64,000 nt of DNA from Bacteroidota bacterium (lineage in GTDB: Bacteria > Bacteroidota > Bacteroidia > Cytophagales > Cyclobacteriaceae): NCBI GenBank assembly GCA_018267135.1, contig JAFDZA010000014.1, positions 558,001-622,000 of the forward strand, written 5' to 3'. Below, one piece after another: positions 48,701-55,832 of the stretch. Positions within the stretch are counted from its first letter, which is position 1; every line of letters begins with the position of its first letter. The notes below the pieces were generated by a model that was not told the DNA's origin, ran no database searches, and was given only the letters and a program-made list of their open reading frames with translations. The translations under genes and the position numbers were made by a program.

Positions 48701-51313
48701 ACCACCCTTGCATATTGTATTGGTTCCGGAAAGAACCGCATTGGTAGGGCGCGGGTTTACAATGATGGTAGCCACAGGGCTATTAACCGGTGAACATACC
48801 CCATTTTGTATCACCGCATAAAACTGATACGTAGTTTGTACGCCCCCTACAATAGGCACTGTAGCGGCTGTAATATTGGCCGTGGTGCCTGTCCCCAGGG
48901 CTACATTGGTAGAAAATCCACCTCCGTTTACCTGCATCTGCCAGTTTTGTACGGTACCGCGAATGCCGGTAACCTTTACAACTGATGGAGCGCTGCTCTC
49001 ACAAATAGTTTGCGAGGGCACACTGATAGAGCCACCATTGCTTACTCCATACACATTTACCGAAAGGTTGGTGGTGTTATTCGGGCAATTGGTAAGTGGT
49101 GTAATACTATACGGTGCCGGCAAGGCCGGTGGCGGAGCCGGAGAAGTAATCGGACTGGTGATATTAACTATCGGGCTGCCGGTGTATTGAAGATTAACAC
49201 TAATATTGTTAGTGGTAAAAGTAGCTGGCTGGGGCGATAGATTAAACGTGGCATTTGTAGTAGTGCCCTGCGGAGCCGATAAGGTAACTTGTACCCCAAA
49301 ACTCTGACTCCAGAAGTCGTCTGTTACAAAATTGATAGCTCCGTTTTCCGGAGCTATACCCGTATTGGTAAAGGTATTGACCGGCAAAGTTTTGGGTGTA
49401 GTGGGTGCAGATGAAGTGTATGTTTGGGTAGTATTGTTACAAACATTAACAGGCCCCGATGTAATAGAGGGAGTATTCGTTAGAATATTAGGCTGCTGGA
49501 AGATTACCACCTCTACCGGGGTACTTTCACAAGTGGAAGGCCCGGAAGCCGCTAACTGGGTAGCCCATAGCGAATAATAACCGCCATTGGCGTTATTGAT
49601 GGCAAACGTTCCTACACCTCCATTTGCTGTATAAGCATTGGCCCGGTAAGTCAAACTGTTAGCCCCACTAGGGTTCGTCATCAATGTTCCACCCGCCTTC
49701 GGATTGCCATTATACCAGTTTACTCCGGTTCTGGATCCACCTATTGAACTCCCCGTAGTAAAATTGATTGGGTTAATGTTGTTGGCTGCACTAAAACAAA
49801 CGGCCTGGCCGGCCGTAGAAAGGGGTGGCGGGGCGGTAACGATAATATCGTAGTTTTCAATAAAAACATTACCAAGATCGTCTGTGCCATCATAGGGGTT
49901 GCAGATGTCCCAATACATCAATTTTATATAAAACCTCTGCCCAATAACTTGTTTACTTGGATTGGTCGTAAATAATGTGCCCATGTATTGAGTACCGGTA
50001 TTTGCAATAGTAGCTCCCCCTGGCACTGTAATTACACCATTTGCATCAGCTGCACCAACATTCACTGGAAAATAACCTGATGGATTTAATAAGGCTCCTG
50101 TTACCGTATTTGTCAATTGAACCGTTGCTCCTCCTAAAGTAGCAGGAAGTTTTACCCACACATCCGGTATATTACCTGGGGCACCATAATTTGTACTTCC
50201 ATAAATAATTTTTATGTATCGGGTTTGAAGATTAGGAGTAGTGGAGGTTACACCTGGAGGAGCGCAGTTCAAGGTAGTGTTGTCCGAGAAAAGCATATTC
50301 ATATTAGTACCTAAACAAATTTGGTTTGTATTAGGTACTGATGGTGGTAAATTTAACGTTCCTGTATTGGTGTTATCATTATCCCACGTAGCAAAAGTAG
50401 TTGCCACAGTATTAGCACCTGCACAAGTGGTATACCCTGTATAATTCAAAGCCGGTGTTACAGATGTATTCCATGTACAGGTAGGAGCAAGTGGCAACGT
50501 GGCAGGAAAATTATGGGTAGGCCTTGTGGTCATAATTACTGCTGGGTTGCCAAGCAAAGCTGTCGGGTCAATATAGGTCGCTGAGGCAGCTCCAGTGTTG
50601 TCTGATTGGTAAGCAATGACATATTGATTAGGGGTGCCATCCCCCCAAGTAATTATATTTTGAAAATTGGCACCTCCAGCAAACCAAAAGCTACTATTTC
50701 TAACTCGAAGGCTCACATAATACTGCCACTGATAGAAATTCATTACTACTGGAGAACAAAAATCTACAGTACCATAATTACCCTGCTGTTTAAATAATAC
50801 ATCAGCACAATCGGTGGCCGGCCAATTATTTTGTGAATTAGTATTTGCAAAGTTGGCCACAGCTCCCCCGCCTGCCAGTAACAAAGTATTGCCCGTATTG
50901 GTAAAGGCTATTGATAATGTTTCTCCTGGCTTCAGATATGGTTCAGTCGCTGCATGTGAGTTTACGCTGATAGGAACAGCTAGATTAAATCCTACGGTTA
51001 CTACACCAGTACTCAGGTTGACAGAAACAGAGGTTTGTGCCGTGGGTACTGTATTTCCATTAACTTTTACAACCCATTGGCTTGTGGCCGTGGTTCCGGT
51101 AAGCGGTAAATTAGCTGCTGGGCCAAAGGTCACTCTTATTTTTTGCTGATCCGGAGTTTCATGGCGTATTGATTGTACTTGTGCTTTTGTTAAAAGCGGT
51201 AAGACCAAAAAGACTAAACCAAGGAATTTCAACCAAATCTTACCCTTTTTATTGGGTTGTATAAATTGAAAAAAATCAACACACGCGAACGTGGAGGCCA
51301 TAGAATAAATCAT
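36782..51313 (-). CDS. Giant T9SS type B surface protein with Ig/PKD-like repeats (SprB-like)
   Basis: A single uninterrupted 4843-residue reading frame, roughly 480 kDa. A hydrophobic signal segment at about 28-45 ends TKAQ after a polar lead. Residues to about 500 form a unique N-terminal region (ITWGDGTPNQY). Then come many Ig/PKD-like units, most with a Cys near the start and a second near the end. Thirteen closely related units (about 104 residues each) fill about 2013-3359, followed by diverged copies. Three PKD-like domains lie at about 4470-4730, with WNFGVDSAPDS and WDFGDGGTSTDF. Residues 4745-4843 are the gliding-motility-associated type B sorting domain (IPNAFTPSTA, IYDRWGNLIFES). 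It is probably a surface adhesin or gliding protein; which is unknown. Confidence 0.93.
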   Translation of the reverse strand: MIYSMASTFACVDFFQFIQPNKKGKIWLKFLGLVFLVLPLLTKAQVQSIRHETPDQQKIRVTFGPAANLPLTGTTATSQWVVKVNGNTVPTAQTSVSVNLSTGVVTVGFNLAVPISVNSHAATEPYLKPGETLSIAFTNTGNTLLLAGGGAVANFANTNSQNNWPATDCADVLFKQQGNYGTVDFCSPVVMNFYQWQYYVSLRVRNSSFWFAGGANFQNIITWGDGTPNQYVIAYQSDNTGAASATYIDPTALLGNPAVIMTTRPTHNFPATLPLAPTCTWNTSVTPALNYTGYTTCAGANTVATTFATWDNDNTNTGTLNLPPSVPNTNQICLGTNMNMLFSDNTTLNCAPPGVTSTTPNLQTRYIKIIYGSTNYGAPGNIPDVWVKLPATLGGATVQLTNTVTGALLNPSGYFPVNVGAADANGVITVPGGATIANTGTQYMGTLFTTNPSKQVIGQRFYIKLMYWDICNPYDGTDDLGNVFIENYDIIVTAPPPLSTAGQAVCFSAANNINPINFTTGSSIGGSRTGVNWYNGNPKAGGTLMTNPSGANSLTYRANAYTANGGVGTFAINNANGGYYSLWATQLAASGPSTCESTPVEVVIFQQPNILTNTPSITSGPVNVCNNTTQTYTSSAPTTPKTLPVNTFTNTGIAPENGAINFVTDDFWSQSFGVQVTLSAPQGTTTNATFNLSPQPATFTTNNISVNLQYTGSPIVNITSPITSPAPPPALPAPYSITPLTNCPNNTTNLSVNVYGVSNGGSISVPSQTICESSAPSVVKVTGIRGTVQNWQMQVNGGGFSTNVALGTGTTANITAATVPIVGGVQTTYQFYAVIQNGVCSPVNSPVATIIVNPRPTNAVLSGTNTICKGGASNLVVTITGGVGPYSVVYYDGSSNTTVNGYVSASNIPVSPTVNTTYSLISVTDTNGCTPSAMSPATATVTVRNLSAVLSSTGPTSLCPSPNSTTIAFAVTDNNGNALTSYNVNYQDNLLGAYTTGAGYISGNNVTLTNVASTRTYTITSITDPLGCTTNPNTGSVTITIGSIPTAATLSGPASVCQNAPANLSLAITGGVAPYTVQIFNGVSTNTINNYVSGNNIPIPTAVAGSITYNVTLVKDNCNAVLAGAITNNPLTVTVNPLPLSSNSTPAAVCSQTNLNINTAANITNGVASTFAWSAVYSGGMTGPASGTGNITGVVVNKTSSVQTATFTVTPTSVTGSCPGAAFTVTQQVNPEPVSANQTLAALCSPATVNINPQTQGINQPGGNSVASTFAWTGSYGALTGGVASSTGNITGFTLTNSTGAAINAVFTVTPTAVTGSCAGSPFTITLPVNPLAALPGGLPANDTKCAGQNSSFSIAGATGPGLTYQWQVSTDGGTTWNNLSNVAPYSNVTTATMNITGVTNGLNNYKYRTVLTTTGSCTINSPAATLTVNPLPTSVDPAPALCEDVFGGGSHANVNLTSYNASVTNAPTVVWYNDAGHISPVGTPTNVTVTNGKVYYFVATSAATCVNSGTLTFTVNPLPVATNQNYSYCEDHAGATPIPPHSNTHAGIDLTSYNATIAGGSMVNRTVAWYSDAGLTTLIPTPTNYTLAPVLPATSITVYTKVTNTVTSCTNSSSVNLTVLPRPIDNPLSGNTSVCTGSSILLYQLDPSKNPGSNYTWSVVGTPPGDVALFGGGGTNSSNFFVLLKFPSATGTVAVNVFETLNGCTGNTNTMTIMVNSAPAPNSIIGTQDVCTNQTAVPYTVASPNISSTYTWTITPDASNAGSVTANGSAINVNYGIITPITISVTETALSGCVGGAASIGVNVHPRPAMTSASTSTVCSGQVPSLAFTSNIASTYAWTVTNITGSITGVVNGQNGVGNLSSTFTAGVLQNKSGAVGSVTFNVTPTATAAPNCAGTTQSVVLTVNPEPVLVTPQTKTICSGAQVNYEILTSPLNLPGGTIFNWPAPVMSDASSQGSAGVNVPAGVAGTLHITDVLTNISASAITATYTITPTSGAGCAGTPRTVVITVNPQPTLSTLLDKTVCSAGPSGLTLAVAPGSPAATNYNITALTVAGGLTPGANAVVPASGVAANYLVSDSYLNTTNSTLTASYTVVPVAGTCLGPQQIVNVKINPQPSLSATLDKTICSSAATGLTLSTAAGSVPATGYNVTGISIAPGLVAGGGNAPVPALNQGANYLSGDVFTNTGPVALNVVYQVVPVSSSGCNGNPPKSITITVNPEPVLGNGNLTICSGLPIGLNLVTNGTSVAAASYNVTAISVAPGLIAGGSNAVVANGVPAGYLSADVYKNTGSSALNVMYTIVPVSATPCSGQPKTITVTINPEPVMSSSLDDSKCSSNAIGLVLNTNGTSVGAANYNITARAISAGLTPNVANGAVPASAVPANYLANDVYTNTGAVPLTVTYTAVPVSSAGCFGIAKVITMTINPEPVVSSSLDGTVCSIVPIGLTLNTNGSSVAAANYNITAVSVAGGLTAGSNAVVPASNVPANYLAGDTYSNTGTVPLVVTYTVIPVSGAGCFGKSKTITLTISPEPIVSSALNGTVCSGAAINLTLNTNGTSVAAANYTISSVSIAPGLAAAGTNATVPATSVVPTYLLNDKYTNTGNTSLPVIYTVVPLSAAGCPGPSKSITITINPEPVVSTLLNNTVCSDVATGLTLNTNGISVVASSYNITARTISGGLTPKGTNATVPAAGVVAGYLANDQFTNVGNLPLTVTYTVVPVSPAGCFGQPQPIIITINPELVLLPTLNNTVCSSTAIGLTLNTVGTSVAASGYNITNLTLAAGLVASGSNVVVPATGVSNSYLVNDQYVNTTANQLAATYAVVPVSADGCLGNPVNVVITINPEPVVSNLLDNTVCSDAITNLVLNTNGTSVAALNYNIIARTIAGSLAPAGTNAIVPATGVGANYLMNDKFTNTSNATQLVTYTVVPVSGATCAGAQKVITITINPKPVLSGTLNNSVCSNTATGLTLATNGVSVAAQNYNILSVSIAGGLSPLGTNAAIPATGVNASYLASDVFINTGNSNLTVTYNVVPVSAAGCAGVSVPVVITIKPQPVMSNTLDATLCSSLPIGLTLNTNGTSVPAANYNITTLTVGGGLVAAGGNAAVPATGVVPGYLANDVYTNTTNAALTVNYTAIPVSTALCAGAAKMITITINPQPVVASGLDKPACSQANIALTLNTNGSSVAAANYSITAVTIAPGLIAAGTNVTVPTSSNVAANYLISDKYTNTGLTSGNVVYTVVPFSAANCQGLPKQITITINPEPVMATADAQICSSVATGLTLVTSPTSVAAASFNIVSETIGGTLTASGTNATVPNTGVAASYLANDVFKNISNASQQVSYVVIPVSGSTCVGGAQTIKVTVYPQPVGSNVTDPKCAATLNQNLQSQITNSVNSVFTYTVSSNNVGVPAAANRTVASASPITDSYTNNTGTPATITYTVTPLSASNNCVGATFTYVVVISPTPVGAGSTAVALCSRTAININPQTNITNSVISTFSWTAVYDASLTGGVNSGTGNITGNLTNLTAGTLNATYTVTPSSGPCAGNTFVIVQPVNPEPVMDPSLAAKTICSNNATSPNPTNIVLNTNGISVSAASYNVSLVSQDIGLTGSPTTGAALGANGIKNDVYNNVGAVPLKVVYQSIPKSSAGCTGAPFQIAVTVNPEPVVGVITNTVCSKSTSAITLATNGSSVGATSYKLTAVSVPGTITAAASNVANLGLPQTGGVGLIANDKYTNTTNVSVNVVYSIAAISGSGCQGMPQSITLTINPEPILVPGLATVCSGLTSGIILGTQVGSAPIVQYNLKQVFVVDSLTAAGTNAGIGNYLVNNFLANDVFTNVTKNSWQVTYTIAPVAAGNCVGNDYLVKLTVNPAPSLANLSSVVCSGSATGITLNTKSSSVVAASPNGYNITAIAIQPGLTQTAGNIGTPRNGVTNTEIMGDKFTNATNGTQTVTYSVAPVSSAGCIGPVKTVVVTVEPTIKATVTPVSLTQSICSNNQTNIVMNSPSVPTTGAASISFSYTATSSIGGSLSGFTPSISNLPPGTIQDNLVNVSNAPGNVTYKITAVSNGAGGGVGCSSAAVNFVVTVDPLPKLIASPLISTVCSQVASNIALNSPTTPSAGTVQFNVISATPTGGITLTSPAVPVATYANHASIVDKWNNTTVSQQTVSYVLQPVISGGLGCVGNTSTITLNVNPLPVITATSQAPICSDSTVNISLSSNVIGTINTWSTSISPANSVIGAGGGSGDLILQSLRNTGNVPSTVTYTITPKAANCVNTPLVVNVTVNPTPTFTGLPLKQVVCYGAPLTIPLASPVTGVNYAWTVDPNNSGVSLSGTAAGAGANSSATINIASVKDTLSFSSDAFSYYITPTGPAPTFCPGLQKTVSIQAGALMKAKFLNDSINNICAGTKDFLQVQLNGQAPFTLVYNDGSNQTLTKVANFKAIAVTPTSNITYKLVSMTDNLGCAQPLNRQVIYNVYPKLTAAFTIGPVPQFSGGNSTVNFTNTSTPQDNTKFSYVWNFGVDSAPDSVNNVGPNFSVNYSSPGRKIISLTVTNLSPSAAGLSCYTKMATQTINILIAPVIAAFQATPPASCFPSELIVTQNTSGGDQSSWQVTDSNNNIVAQSTAPVPKFSITQPGKYYISLTAIYSKTGQQNTLTQGPFLVYDKPKAMFLANPPTVYVPDSPMKLINNSIGGTEFNWDFGDGGTSTDFDPSYTYKFEGIFTITLISSNDHGGGVICRDTATQKIVAKQGGVAKIPNAFTPSTAGPSGGVSGGTNDANNYIFLPQVRGIEEFNLQIYDRWGNLIFESNNQTVGWDGYDQNGRLMHAGVYVYKLTLRLSDQQRTTQIGDVTLIR
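41235..45277 (-). repeat. 13-unit tandem protein repeat array in the giant surface gene
   Basis: Thirteen consecutive units of about 312 bases (104 residues). Each begins near INPEPV, has Cys in a TVCS-like start, then GLTLNTNGTSVAAANYNI, a GGLTAGTNAVVPATGV-type segment, YLANDVYTNTG, VTYTVVPVS, a second Cys, and ITITINPE. They differ at many positions, so they are old repeats rather than fresh duplications, with the middle ones most alike. Looser copies continue downstream. Confidence 0.85.
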
Positions 51314-51384
51314 TAGGTTGGGGTTCTAACCGTTTATATTCCAACATTCGCTCAGGTGTAACCTTTTTGAATGTTACAATTCTC

Positions 51385-51392
51385 CAAACTTA
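51385..51392 (-). promoter_or_regulatory. -7 box (TAAGTTTG) for the giant surface gene
   Basis: A perfect TAnnTTTG match on the minus strand, about 72 bases before the start codon at 51313. A TTG lies 13 bases farther upstream. The leader between them also holds an inverted repeat TGTAAC/GTTACA at 51357-51378. Confidence 0.5.
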
Positions 51393-51454
51393 TTTATTAT
51401 TTCTACAAAAAGGAAATTTTTGAGGGCGAACGGTTGCCAACCGACCAAATCTCC

Positions 51455-51462
51455 TACCTTTG
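51455..51462 (+). promoter_or_regulatory. -7 box (TACCTTTG) for pyrG
   Basis: A perfect TAnnTTTG box 23 bases before the pyrG ATG, with TTG at 51434-51436 and an 18-base spacer, a good Bacteroidota promoter. It is divergent from the giant gene promoter. Confidence 0.65.
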
Positions 51463-51485
51463 CGCGCGGATTTTTTAAAAAATCA

Positions 51486-53099
51486 ATGTCCGCAAAATAC
51501 ATATTCGTTACCGGTGGTGTTACCTCCTCGCTTGGCAAGGGCATCATCTCGGCCTCGTTGGGCAAACTGCTGCAAGCCAGAGGGTTTTCCGTTACTATTC
51601 AAAAATTTGACCCCTACATCAATATTGATCCGGGTACGCTGAATCCTTACGAACATGGCGAGTGCTACGTTACAGACGATGGAGCCGAAACCGACTTGGA
51701 CCTGGGCCACTACGAACGTTTTTTAAACACGAGCACCAGCCAGGCCAACAATGTTACCACCGGGCGCATCTACAATAACGTCATTACCAAAGAGCGAAAG
51801 GGCGAATACCTTGGCAAAACCGTGCAGGTAATTCCGCACATCACCGATGAAATAAAACGGAATATATTTTTGTTGGGCGAAACCGGCCAATACGATTTTA
51901 TCATTACCGAAATAGGCGGGTCGGTGGGCGATATCGAATCATTGCCTTTTGTGGAAGCGGTGCGCCAGGTACGGTGGGAGTTGGGCGCTAACAACTCGAT
52001 GGTGATCCACCTCACGCTCATCCCCTACTTAAAGGCGGCCAAAGAACTGAAAACCAAACCTACTCAGCACTCGGTAAAAGAGTTGCTCTCGTATGGGATT
52101 CAACCCGATATTTTGGTTTGCCGCACCGAACTGCCACTGTCGCTGGAGATCCGCAAAAAGCTGGCGCTCTTTTGCAATGTCAACATCAACTCAGTTATTG
52201 AAGCCATTGATGCCGATACCATTTATGACGTGCCTCTCTTAATGCGCAAAGAAAAATTGGATGAGCGCGTGCTTTCCAAGTTAAAGATGACTTCCAAGCA
52301 AGAGCCGGAATTGGAGCAATGGAAAAGTTTTTTGGCCAAACTTAAAAACCCGGTAAATGAAGTAACCATTGGACTGGTGGGCAAATATGTTTCCTTGCCC
52401 GATGCGTATAAATCAATTGCCGAAGCTTTCATCCACGCGGGCTCGCAAAACGATTGCAAAGTAAACGTGAAGTGGATTTCTTCGGAAGAAATCAACCGCG
52501 AAACAGCCACTGAGATACTTTCCGGCTTAGATGGCGTGTTGGTGGCTCCGGGCTTTGGCGAGCGTGGGCTCGAAGGGAAAATAGAAGCCGTACGGTATGT
52601 GCGCGAAAATAAAATTCCTTTTCTGGGCATTTGCCTTGGAATGCAAATGGCCGTGATTGAGTTTGCCCGCCACGTATTAAAACTGGATGCCAGCACCACC
52701 GAACTCCATGCCAAAACAAAACATCCGGTAATAGACCTGATGGAAGAGCAGAAAAAAATTACCGCCAAGGGCGGCACCATGCGGCTGGGTGCCTACGAGT
52801 GCAAACTGAAGAAAGGCTCTAAAGCACACCACGTGTATAACGAAACAATCATACAAGAACGGCATCGCCACCGCTATGAGTTTAATAACAAATACCTCGA
52901 ACCAATGGAAGAAGGCGGCTTAAAGGCCGTGGGCATCAACCCCGATTCGGGATTAGTGGAAGTGGTCGAATTAAAAGATCATCCTTGGTTTATCGGGGTG
53001 CAATACCACCCGGAATTGCGCAGCACCGTGCTCAACCCACATCCTTTGTTTGTAAAGTTTGTGGAGGCTGCCATGGAGCGGAAAAAAGTCGTTGAATAA
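51486..53099 (+). CDS. pyrG: CTP synthase
   Basis: Makes CTP from UTP with ATP and glutamine. The ATG at 51486 gives 537 residues and the universal N-terminus [17 protein letters not shown]; a TTG upstream would add 22 residues and is rejected. The amidoligase domain occupies about 1-270 ([16 protein letters not shown]). The glutamine amidotransferase domain has the nucleophile Cys383 in LGICLGMQ, and the His-Pro-Glu near the end is in QYHPELRST. It is the first gene of a plus-strand block with yidC, and has a clear promoter. Confidence 0.98.
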   Translation: MSAKYIFVTGGVTSSLGKGIISASLGKLLQARGFSVTIQKFDPYINIDPGTLNPYEHGECYVTDDGAETDLDLGHYERFLNTSTSQANNVTTGRIYNNVITKERKGEYLGKTVQVIPHITDEIKRNIFLLGETGQYDFIITEIGGSVGDIESLPFVEAVRQVRWELGANNSMVIHLTLIPYLKAAKELKTKPTQHSVKELLSYGIQPDILVCRTELPLSLEIRKKLALFCNVNINSVIEAIDADTIYDVPLLMRKEKLDERVLSKLKMTSKQEPELEQWKSFLAKLKNPVNEVTIGLVGKYVSLPDAYKSIAEAFIHAGSQNDCKVNVKWISSEEINRETATEILSGLDGVLVAPGFGERGLEGKIEAVRYVRENKIPFLGICLGMQMAVIEFARHVLKLDASTTELHAKTKHPVIDLMEEQKKITAKGGTMRLGAYECKLKKGSKAHHVYNETIIQERHRHRYEFNNKYLEPMEEGGLKAVGINPDSGLVEVVELKDHPWFIGVQYHPELRSTVLNPHPLFVKFVEAAMERKKVVE

Positions 53100-53142
53100 T
53101 TAATTGCTGTAAAAAATAGTTTGAATCTCAACCCGAAATTAA

Positions 53143-54924
53143 ATGGATAGGAACTCCGCCATCGGCCTTACGCTTATAGCCGTTTTGTTGTTTGTGTATT
53201 TTTATTTTTTTAGCCCGGCACCGGTACCGGTCGAAACTCCTCAACCAACACCTACAACAGCCACCCACGCACCCGATACGGTGCAAAAGAAAAATAATTC
53301 TCTGCCGGATACAGCCTTGGTAAAAAGCATGGGAACTCTCGGAGCTTTTTTGAGCGGGAATGAAGAAATGATTTCGGCAGAAAATGATGTGCTCAAAATT
53401 ACCTTTAGCAACCACGGCACCGTAAGCGAGGTAAACCTGAAAAACTTCAAAACGTATTATCAAAAGCCATTGCTACTGGCCAATGGAAAAAACAATCAGT
53501 TTTCATTAACCACTGCCTATCAGGGCAAACCGTTGGATTTGTATCAACTGCATTATCATCCGGAAATAGTTAAACAAGCCGATTCCACAAAAATTATTTT
53601 CACGGCAACCGTAGCCGATAATTCATTCATCAAACATATTTATACCCTTCCGGCAAAAGGATATCAGATTGGTTATTCGATTGAAACGAAGGGAATAACC
53701 CTAAATGAAAAAGATCTATCGTTGGCATGGGTAAACTATGTACCGCTTCAGGAAAAAGATATTACTGACAGCCGCAACCGCACCACTATTAATTACTACA
53801 CTTCTCAAAATTCTTTTAATGGATTATCGGAAAGCGCTTCCGATACAAAAACGATAAACGAACCGATTAAGTGGGTGGCCATCCGGCAGAAATTTTTTGT
53901 GAGTGCCATCTTTGCCAAGGCCTCATTCAACACGGGCGCATTGGCTACTTTTTCAGATCCGGCCGATTCTTCGATGGTAAAAAAAGCAGAGGTAAGCTTA
54001 ACCATTCCGTCTGCGGCACTAACCACGGGCACAGCTCACTTTTCGTACTATTTTGGGCCGAATGATTACGACATCGAAAAAGTTATAGCCGATGGGTTTT
54101 CGCGCAATGTTTACCTGGGCTGGCCCCCGGTAATCTGGGTGAATCAATATTTAGCCCGGCCAGTATTTAAATTTTTGCAAGGGTTTATTTCTAATTACGG
54201 GCTCATCATATTTCTGTTGGTACTCTTCATGAAGTTGTTGCTCACGCCCCTCACCTATAGTTCTATGCTGGGGCAAGCTAAAATGCGCTTGCTGAAACCC
54301 GAGCTCGATGTCATTAAAGAAAAAAATGGCGACAACATGGCGCAGGCTCAGCAAGACCAGATGAAACTGTACCAGCAGGCGGGCGTTAACCCCTTCAGCG
54401 GATGTATCCCGATTTTGCTTCAGTTCCCCATTATCCTTTCCATGTTTTATTTGTTCCCCAATTCTATTGATCTGCGGCAGCAACATTTTCTGTGGGCCGA
54501 TGATTTATCTACCTACGATTCGATCCTCCATTTGCCTTTCAAAATCCCGTTTGGTTTTGGCGACCACGTTAGTTTGTTTTTGCTGTTGATGACGGCCTCC
54601 CAACTTATCTTTCAATGGCAGAACAACCAGCTTCAGGCCGTGCAAGGGCCGATGAAAGCCATGGGGTATGTAATGCCGGTTATTTTTATGTTTGTGCTCA
54701 ACTCCTTTTCGGCCGGCTTAAACTTTTATTATTTCGTTTCCAACCTGATCACGTTTGCGCAGCAAGCGGTAATCAAACGCTTTGTAGATGAAAATAAAAT
54801 TAAGGCTATCATGGACGAAAACCGGAAGAAGGCCGCGGCCGGGGTGGGTAAAAAATCAAAGTTTATGACAAAGATTGAAGAAGCGATGAAAGCCAGCGAA
54901 GCACAACGCAAGACAAAGAAATAG
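53143..54924 (+). CDS. yidC: Membrane protein insertase YidC
   Basis: Inserts and folds inner-membrane proteins, alone or with the Sec translocon. It has 593 residues. An N-terminal anchor helix at about 5-23 precedes the large periplasmic beta domain (about 60-330). The conserved insertase core with five helices starts near YLARPVFKFLQGFISNYG (about 333) and includes LVLFMKLLLTPLTYSSM and GCIPILLQFPI. The tail is basic (KKAAAGVGKKSKF), as expected for a cytosolic end. It follows pyrG after 43 bases. Confidence 0.97.
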   Translation: MDRNSAIGLTLIAVLLFVYFYFFSPAPVPVETPQPTPTTATHAPDTVQKKNNSLPDTALVKSMGTLGAFLSGNEEMISAENDVLKITFSNHGTVSEVNLKNFKTYYQKPLLLANGKNNQFSLTTAYQGKPLDLYQLHYHPEIVKQADSTKIIFTATVADNSFIKHIYTLPAKGYQIGYSIETKGITLNEKDLSLAWVNYVPLQEKDITDSRNRTTINYYTSQNSFNGLSESASDTKTINEPIKWVAIRQKFFVSAIFAKASFNTGALATFSDPADSSMVKKAEVSLTIPSAALTTGTAHFSYYFGPNDYDIEKVIADGFSRNVYLGWPPVIWVNQYLARPVFKFLQGFISNYGLIIFLLVLFMKLLLTPLTYSSMLGQAKMRLLKPELDVIKEKNGDNMAQAQQDQMKLYQQAGVNPFSGCIPILLQFPIILSMFYLFPNSIDLRQQHFLWADDLSTYDSILHLPFKIPFGFGDHVSLFLLLMTASQLIFQWQNNQLQAVQGPMKAMGYVMPVIFMFVLNSFSAGLNFYYFVSNLITFAQQAVIKRFVDENKIKAIMDENRKKAAAGVGKKSKFMTKIEEAMKASEAQRKTKK

Positions 54925-54978
54925 TTCTTCGGTATATAAGACCTTCAACAATTCTATGTGCATGCTCTGTTGAAAGTA

Positions 54979-55010
54979 AGTGGATAACATTGTTTCACGA
55001 ACGTTCCACG
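54979..55010 (+). other. DnaA-box-like and parS-half-site-like sequences before parA
   Basis: In the short gap before parA, AGTGGATAA at 54979-54987 matches eight of nine bases of the DnaA box complement TGTGGATAA. TGTTTCACG at 54991-54999 equals the left half of the parS palindrome, and CGTTCCACG at 55002-55010 is close to it. The second half is not the palindromic partner, so no complete parS is present. The functional reading is speculative. Confidence 0.3.
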
Positions 55011-55025
55011 ATGGCCGATTAGCCC

Positions 55026-55033
55026 TATCTTTG
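55026..55033 (+). promoter_or_regulatory. -7 box (TATCTTTG) for parAB
   Basis: A perfect TAnnTTTG box 25 bases before the parA ATG at 55059. It lies just downstream of the parS-like motifs, so ParB binding there could affect this promoter. Confidence 0.5.
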
Positions 55034-55058
55034 TCATCACTATTTATAAATTAAGTTC

Positions 55059-55832
55059 ATGGGCAAAATCATTGCAATAGCAAACCAAAAAGGAGGCGTA
55101 GGCAAAACCACTTCGGCCATCAACCTGGCCGCCAGTTTGGCCGTATTGGAATACAAAACATTGCTGGTGGATGCCGACCCGCAAGCCAACTCTACATCGG
55201 GTTTGGGCATGAATCCCAAAGAAATTAAAAAAAGCATTTACGAATGCATGGTCGATGGCGTAAAACCATCGGAAGCAATTATTAAAAATGAACTGAAGTT
55301 TTTAGATGTGCTCCCCTCGCACATAGACTTAGTAGGAGCTGAGGTAGAAATGGTAAACATTGAGCACCGCGAAGAAAAAATGCGCAACGCCTTGGCCGAG
55401 ATAAAAGATCAGTATGATTTTATTTTGATTGACTGCTCGCCTTCGCTGGGGCTCATCACCATTAACTCGCTCACTGCAGCCGACTCGGTAATCATTCCGG
55501 TACAATGCGAATATTTTGCCTTGGAAGGATTAGGCAAATTGCTGAACACCATTAAGATTATACAAACCCGGTTGAACCCGAAGCTGGAAATTGAAGGTAT
55601 CCTGCTAACGTTGTACGACTCGCGCACTTCGTTGGGCAACCAGGTGGTAGAAGAAGTGCGTACCCATTTTAAAAATATTGCTTTCCAGACCATCATCCCA
55701 CGCAACGTAAAGCTGAGCGAATCGCCCAGTTTCGGTTTGCCGGTGATTGTGCACGATGCTGAAAGCAAGGGCGCCATCAGTTATCTGAATTTGGCACGTG
55801 AAGTATTGAACAAAAACGGAATGCACAAATGA
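55059..55832 (+). CDS. parA: ParA family chromosome partition ATPase (Soj-like)
   Basis: ATPase that positions chromosome origins or other cargo with ParB. It has 257 residues and the deviant Walker A KGGVGKTTSAIN at 11-22, with the signature lysine. The Walker B-like strand is YDFILIDCSPSLGLIT, and there is no N-terminal helix-turn-helix, which marks the chromosomal Soj class. Its stop overlaps the parB start (ATGA). This organisation is the usual parAB operon. Confidence 0.96.
   Translation: MGKIIAIANQKGGVGKTTSAINLAASLAVLEYKTLLVDADPQANSTSGLGMNPKEIKKSIYECMVDGVKPSEAIIKNELKFLDVLPSHIDLVGAEVEMVNIEHREEKMRNALAEIKDQYDFILIDCSPSLGLITINSLTAADSVIIPVQCEYFALEGLGKLLNTIKIIQTRLNPKLEIEGILLTLYDSRTSLGNQVVEEVRTHFKNIAFQTIIPRNVKLSESPSFGLPVIVHDAESKGAISYLNLAREVLNKNGMHK

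Noticed and set aside
36869..51149. Many long plus-strand open frames opposite the giant surface gene (up to about 130 residues)
   Set aside because: They shadow the coding repeats and arise from the Thr/Val/Asn-rich codon use. They have no signal peptides, domains or promoters of their own.
51357..51378. Inverted repeat TGTAAC/GTTACA as a terminator
   Set aside because: The stem is short, lies in the leader of the giant gene, and has no T-run after it. It is mentioned only as part of the leader.
54991..55010. A complete parS site before parA
   Set aside because: Only half-site-like pieces in direct orientation are present; the palindrome TGTTTCACGTGAAACA is absent, so the feature is listed only as parS-like.
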